NCBI GenBank assembly: GCA_017961625.1
Contig: JAGCWY010000142.1
Location: forward strand, 81,272-145,271
Source of the DNA: Ruminococcus sp.
GTDB lineage: Bacteria > Bacillota > Clostridia > Oscillospirales > Ruminococcaceae
DNA length: 64,000 nucleotides
Direction of reading: 5' to 3'
Shown: in pieces, positions 60,085 to 64,000 of the stretch
Layout of the letters: each line of letters starts with the position of its first letter
Numbering within the stretch: position 1 is the first letter of the stretch
Position numbers and translations under genes: made by a program
Notes under the pieces: model-generated
The model's database searches: none
Told to the model about the DNA's origin: nothing
The model's input: only the letters and a program-made list of their open reading frames with translations

Positions 60085-61944
60085 ATGGGAAAAATCATTG
60101 GTATCGATCTTGGTACAACTAACTCTTGCGTAGCTGTTATGGAGGGCGGTAATGCCGTAGTTATCCCCAACAGCGAGGGTGCAAGAACAACTCCTTCCGT
60201 CGTTGCCTTCACAAACAACGGCGAGCGTCTCGTTGGTCAGGTGGCTAAGAGACAGGCTATCACAAACCATGACAGAACTGTTTCTTCTATCAAGAGACAC
60301 ATGGGTTCTGATTATAAAGTAAGCATCGATGGCAAGAACTATACTCCTCAGGAGATATCAGCTATGATACTCCAGAAGCTAAAGGCTGACGCAGAGGCAT
60401 ACCTCGGCGAGCCTGTAACAGAGGCTGTAATCACAGTTCCTGCTTACTTCACAGACTCACAGAGACAGGCAACCAAGGACGCAGGTCAGATTGCAGGTCT
60501 TACTGTTAAGCGTATCATCAACGAGCCTACAGCAGCAGCTCTCTCATACGGTATTGACAAGGAAGAAGAGCAGACCGTAATGGTATACGACCTCGGTGGC
60601 GGTACCTTCGATGTTTCAATCATCGAAATGGGTGAGGATGTTCAGCAGGTTCTTGCTACAGCAGGTAACAACCGTCTCGGCGGCGACGACTTCGACCAGC
60701 GTATCATCAATTGGATAGTTGATGAGTTCAAGAAAACTGAGGGCATCGACCTTTCACAGGACAAAATGGCTGCTCAGAGACTTAAGGACGCAGCTGAAAA
60801 GTCAAAGATCGAGCTTTCTTCTACTACAACATCAAATATCAATATCCCCTTCATTACTGTTGACGCAAGCGGCACACCTAAACATCTCGACCTCACACTT
60901 ACACAGGCTAAGTTCAACGAGCTCACAGCTGACCTCGTAGAATCCACAATGGGACCTGTAAGACAGGCTCTCAGTGACAGCGGTCTGAGCATATCTGAGA
61001 TCAACAAGGTGCTTATGGTCGGCGGTTCTTCAAGAATCCCTGCTGTACAGGAAGCAGTAAAGAAGCTCATTGGCAAAGAGCCCTTCAAGGGCATCAATCC
61101 TGACGAGTGTGTAGCTCTCGGTGCTGCATATCAGGGCGGTGTTCTCGGCGGCGATGTCAAGAACGGTCTTCTCCTTCTCGATGTTACTCCTCTCTCACTC
61201 GGTATCGAGACAGCAGGAGGAGTATGCACAAGAATGATTGAAAGAAATACGACTATCCCTACAAAGAAGTCACAGGTATTCTCAACTTATGCTGACAACC
61301 AGCCTGCTGTTGATATCAACGTACTTCAGGGTGAGCGTGAATTTGCAAGAGATAACAAACAGTTGGGTACCTTCCGTCTTGACGGTATTGCTCCCGCTCC
61401 GAGAGGAATCCCTCAGATTGAGGTTACCTTCGATATTGATCAGAACGGTATCGTTCACGTATCCGCTAAGGATCTCGGCACAGGTAAGGAGCAGAACATC
61501 TCTATCACAGCTTCTACAAATATGTCCAAGGATGACATCGACAAGGCTGTAAAGGAAGCTGAGCAGTACGCTGCTGAGGACAAGAAGCGCCGTGAAGCTG
61601 TTGACAACAAGAACGAGGCTGAAAACCTTGTATTCCAGTGCGAGAAGGCTCTCACAGACTTCGGTGACAAGGTATCCGCTGATGAGAAGTCCAATATCGA
61701 GGCTAAATGCACAGCTCTTAAGTCCGCTATCGCAGCTGACAACAACGACGAGATAAAGTCACTTAAGGAAGATCTCCAGAAGGCATTCTACGACCTCTCC
61801 GCTAAGATATACCAGCAGGCAGCTCCCAACGGCGGACAGGGCATAGACCCATCACAGTTTGCTAATATGGGCGGTGCGGCTGACGCAGGTGCTCAGGGCG
61901 GAAATGATGACGGAGTAGTTGACGCAGACTTCACAGAGGTTTGA
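60085..61944 (+). CDS. dnaK: chaperone DnaK (Hsp70)
   Basis: This 619-residue Hsp70 has [17 protein letters not shown] at the start, the [13 protein letters not shown] and [13 protein letters not shown]ase signatures, the flexible linker [11 protein letters not shown] before the substrate domain, and a Gly/Ala/Asp-rich tail ending [13 protein letters not shown] precedes the ATG. It acts with DnaJ and GrpE from the same operon. Confidence 0.97.
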   Translation: MGKIIGIDLGTTNSCVAVMEGGNAVVIPNSEGARTTPSVVAFTNNGERLVGQVAKRQAITNHDRTVSSIKRHMGSDYKVSIDGKNYTPQEISAMILQKLKADAEAYLGEPVTEAVITVPAYFTDSQRQATKDAGQIAGLTVKRIINEPTAAALSYGIDKEEEQTVMVYDLGGGTFDVSIIEMGEDVQQVLATAGNNRLGGDDFDQRIINWIVDEFKKTEGIDLSQDKMAAQRLKDAAEKSKIELSSTTTSNINIPFITVDASGTPKHLDLTLTQAKFNELTADLVESTMGPVRQALSDSGLSISEINKVLMVGGSSRIPAVQEAVKKLIGKEPFKGINPDECVALGAAYQGGVLGGDVKNGLLLLDVTPLSLGIETAGGVCTRMIERNTTIPTKKSQVFSTYADNQPAVDINVLQGEREFARDNKQLGTFRLDGIAPAPRGIPQIEVTFDIDQNGIVHVSAKDLGTGKEQNISITASTNMSKDDIDKAVKEAEQYAAEDKKRREAVDNKNEAENLVFQCEKALTDFGDKVSADEKSNIEAKCTALKSAIAADNNDEIKSLKEDLQKAFYDLSAKIYQQAAPNGGQGIDPSQFANMGGAADAGAQGGNDDGVVDADFTEV

Positions 61945-61947
61945 TCT

Positions 61948-62100
61948 ATGAATAAAAAATTGAAGACTGTTTTGATAATTGCCGCACTTATCGCATTGGC
62001 TTATCTTGGCTTTAAGGGCTTCTATAAACTTGCGAACGACGAGTTTTCGGGCTACGACGGCGGCAGAGGCAAATTTGAGGATTCAATTGAGAACAGTTGA
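61948..62100 (+). CDS. small membrane protein between dnaK and dnaJ, 50 aa
   Basis: ATG 61948 is four bases after the dnaK stop. The product is MNKKLKT plus a hydrophobic helix (8-25), then a polar tail rich in Asp, Gly and Ser with FYKLANDEFSGYDGG. An AGAGGT site overlaps the end of dnaK. It is coupled to dnaK, and nothing like it is part of the standard heat-shock operon known to me. It is short and I cannot exclude a chance frame, but the topology is clean. Confidence 0.5.
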   Translation: MNKKLKTVLIIAALIALAYLGFKGFYKLANDEFSGYDGGRGKFEDSIENS

Positions 62101-62158
62101 TAAGGCTTTTAGGGCGGGGAATTACTTCGCCCTAAAGGTGTATTTACAGACACGCAAA

Positions 62159-62239
62159 TTAGTAAGTAGAAAGTAGTAAGTAGAAAGTAGTTTCAGCTTC
62201 TTCATACTACTCTCTACTCTCTACTTCACTACTCACTAA
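62159..62239 (+). repeat. low-complexity inverted repeat (AGTAAGTAGAA) before dnaJ
   Basis: TTAGTAAGTAGAAAGTAGTA and its repeat (62159-62190) can fold back on ACTACTCTCTACTCTCTACT (62206-62239) around a short loop, giving a long imperfect hairpin. Each arm is itself a 7-11-base tandem repeat. A second hairpin, TTTAGGGCG/CGCCCTAAA, lies at 62108-62136. Confidence 0.65.
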
Positions 62240-62253
62240 TAAGGAGAATAGAT

Positions 62254-63399
62254 ATGGCTGAAAAAAGAGATTATTATGAAGTCCTCGGTATACAGAAGGG
62301 TGCTTCCGAGGATGAGATAAAAAAGGCCTTCCGTAAAAAGGCAAGAGAGAACCACCCCGACCTTCACCCCGACGATCCTTCCTATGTTGAAAAGTTTCAG
62401 GAGATAAACGAGGCTAATGAGGTGCTCTCAGACCCGGAAAAGCGTGCCCGTTACGACCAGTACGGTCATGCCGGAGTTGACCCGAGCTACGGCGGAGCTG
62501 ACGGCATGGGCGGCTTCGGCGGCTTTGCCGATATGGACGATATCCTCGGCAGTATCTTCGGCGGCTTCGGCTTCGGCGGCGGCTCAAAGCGGTCAAACGT
62601 AAACGCTCCGAGAAGAGGCGCGGATATTCAGGAGACTGTTTCTATCAGCTTTATGGACGCCTGCAATGGCAAAAAACAGGATCTCAAAATAAACCGCATG
62701 TGTGTATGCGAATCCTGTAAGGGCTCTGGCGCAGAGGCAGGCTCAACTCCAGATATTTGTCCGGACTGTCAAGGAAGAGGTACTATCAAGGCTACTCAGC
62801 GCACTCCCTTCGGCGCTATTTCCTCAACAAAGCCATGTCCACACTGCGGAGGCAAGGGCAAGATAATCAAGAACCCGTGCAGCAAGTGCCGCGGCGTAGG
62901 ACGTATAAGAGTACAAAAGACCGTATCCGTGGATATTCCGGCCGGTATTGATGACGGACAGACACTGCGTATCGGCGGTCAGGGCGACTGCGGCGTTAAC
63001 GGCGGTCCCAGTGGCGATCTTCTCGTTGGCATCAACGTAAAGTCCCACCCCATATTCAGACGTGAGGGCTACGACATACACTGCGATATCCCTGTTACTT
63101 ATATGGAAGCTGTTCTCGGCGCCGAGATAACAGTTCCCACTATCGACGGAGACGTAAAATACACAATCGGCGAGGGCACTCAGACAGGCACTATTTTCCG
63201 CCTCAAGGGCAAGGGTGTTACACGTCTTCACCGCACTGACCGCGGAAACCAGTACGTAAAGATATACGTAGAAGTACCAAAGAATCTCACAAAGAAGCAG
63301 AAGGATCTCCTGAAAGAGTTCGAGGCTTCACTCAACGAAAAAAACTACGCAAAGCGCCAGAGTTTCTTTGAGAAGCTCCGCTCAAAGCTTGATTTTTGA
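62254..63399 (+). CDS. dnaJ: chaperone DnaJ (Hsp40)
   Basis: This 381-residue type I DnaJ has the J domain (residues 5-70) with the HPD motif in ENHPDLHP, a Gly-rich region (about 78-115) containing GGFGGFAD and GFGFGGG, four zinc-binding C-x2-C-x-G-x-G repeats (CESCKGSG, CPDCQGRG, CPHCGGKG, CSKCRGVG) and the C-terminal peptide-binding domains. AAGGAG precedes the ATG. Confidence 0.96.
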   Translation: MAEKRDYYEVLGIQKGASEDEIKKAFRKKARENHPDLHPDDPSYVEKFQEINEANEVLSDPEKRARYDQYGHAGVDPSYGGADGMGGFGGFADMDDILGSIFGGFGFGGGSKRSNVNAPRRGADIQETVSISFMDACNGKKQDLKINRMCVCESCKGSGAEAGSTPDICPDCQGRGTIKATQRTPFGAISSTKPCPHCGGKGKIIKNPCSKCRGVGRIRVQKTVSVDIPAGIDDGQTLRIGGQGDCGVNGGPSGDLLVGINVKSHPIFRREGYDIHCDIPVTYMEAVLGAEITVPTIDGDVKYTIGEGTQTGTIFRLKGKGVTRLHRTDRGNQYVKIYVEVPKNLTKKQKDLLKEFEASLNEKNYAKRQSFFEKLRSKLDF

Positions 63400-63411
63400 C
63401 AACCAATACAG

Positions 63412-63446
63412 ACCTGTCGTGCCATAAGCGGCAGGTCCGCTTTTTA
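63412..63446 (+). terminator. terminator after dnaJ
   Basis: GACCTGTCG pairs with CGGCAGGTC (one G-U pair) around nine bases, followed by CGCTTTTTAT. The next gene starts 20 bases later, so some readthrough is possible. Confidence 0.75.
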
Positions 63447-63465
63447 TACCGAAAGGAGGCTGTTT

Positions 63466-63855
63466 ATGTTTGAACAGGATTATATCATGCGGCAGATAAA
63501 AGAGATGACCGCTGTTATCGCAAAGGTGGTCTTTGGTGCAAAGGTCGAGAGATCCTTTGAAATGCTTCAGGAAGTCGAAAGACAGAAGGCGTTCGCCCTT
63601 ATAGAGCAAATGCGCAGCGGCGAGCCGAAAGGTGCTGTTGAGGAGCTTGATCGGCTCTCTGATAACAACACCAAGGAAAACCTGATGATAGGTCTTGAAT
63701 TCTATGCCCAGCTCAGCGATATGGACGATGATTTCTTTGATGATAACGGCTACAGCCTTATAATGGCTAAAAAGGACTTTGAGCACTTTGCGGAAAAGTT
63801 CGGCTTAGAGCATATAACAGAGCTCTACTTCGGCAGCAGTGACGAGGATAAATAA
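63466..63855 (+). CDS. DUF6483 family protein, 129 aa
   Basis: GGAGG lies eight bases before ATG 63466. The N-terminus MFEQDYIMRQIKEM matches the DUF6483 family of Firmicutes. The product is soluble and helical, with an acidic patch DMDDDFFDDNGYS (about residues 85-97). The function is unknown. It lies behind the dnaJ terminator with no promoter visible in the 20 bases between. Confidence 0.75.
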   Translation: MFEQDYIMRQIKEMTAVIAKVVFGAKVERSFEMLQEVERQKAFALIEQMRSGEPKGAVEELDRLSDNNTKENLMIGLEFYAQLSDMDDDFFDDNGYSLIMAKKDFEHFAEKFGLEHITELYFGSSDEDK

Positions 63856-64000
63856 TTCAAAAAAGACCTGCAAATAAAAGTCAAGCCCTAAATTGAAAAA
63901 AATCAGAAAAGATTTTCCAGTTCAAAAAATAGTACGACAAAAAGACTGCCGAAGCAGCCTGAAAAAATGTTCATTGAAATTGTTTTTAAGATATTGCGTC

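Noticed and set aside
62159..62239. CRISPR-like array before dnaJ
   Set aside because: The repeat units are 7-11 bases with no spacers and form an inverted repeat; there are no cas genes.

Overview
The window looks like a chromosomal segment of a Ruminococcus-like gut Firmicute (Oscillospiraceae). The support is a type I dockerin of the Ruminococcus kind in a secreted protein, T-box and THF riboswitches, a CIRCE/HrcA heat-shock operon, a SpoIVB-like sporulation protease, strong AGGAGG ribosome sites and sigma-A promoters that nearly all have 17-bp spacers. No tRNA, rRNA, insertion sequence, prophage or CRISPR array is visible.

Layout. 1-1106: the 3' part of a nucleotide-sugar epimerase/dehydratase and a small coiled-coil protein. 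1140-7933: a complete F1Fo ATP synthase operon, with two tandem c-subunit genes encoding identical proteins and a single gene in which the delta and alpha subunits are fused. 8027-11160: a hypothetical gene, then secD-secF behind a structured leader. 11211-14624: an FHA protein, a PP2C phosphatase broken by one in-frame TAG, and three small membrane proteins. 14626-20289: purB, then rimM and trmD separated by membrane-anchored proteins, two of which are related. 20541-25222: an HPr-like protein, a SpoIVB-like protease on the minus strand, birA, and an AIM24 / mini-membrane / zinc-ribbon trio. 25256-33716: a T-box(Leu)-controlled leuA-ilvBN-leuCD-leuB operon with two unrelated genes inserted. 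33766-35427: a lipoprotein, ridA and an SdpI-like gene. 35430-43746: a long operon of nadA, hydE, four tandem U32-like paralogues, an SGNH acetylesterase and coaX. 43764-48492 (minus): an M23/LysM/G5 cell-wall protein, a pseudouridine synthase fused in frame to LuxS, a membrane protein and a histidine phosphatase. 48651-51558: an XRE regulator, then T-box(Trp) and trpB2. 51571-54831 (minus): a dockerin surface protein. 55132-58154: a lipoprotein, then folC-folT (minus) behind a THF riboswitch. 58263-63855: hrcA-grpE-dnaK-small gene-dnaJ and a DUF6483 gene.

The most unusual items are the AtpH-AtpA fusion; the RluA-LuxS fusion, which still carries a perfect internal ribosome site; the four-copy U32-like cysteine-rich cluster behind hydE; and the phosphatase interrupted by a single TAG. 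Most of the rest is housekeeping sequence, laid out in operons that accept small, poorly characterised membrane genes and low-complexity intergenic repeats.
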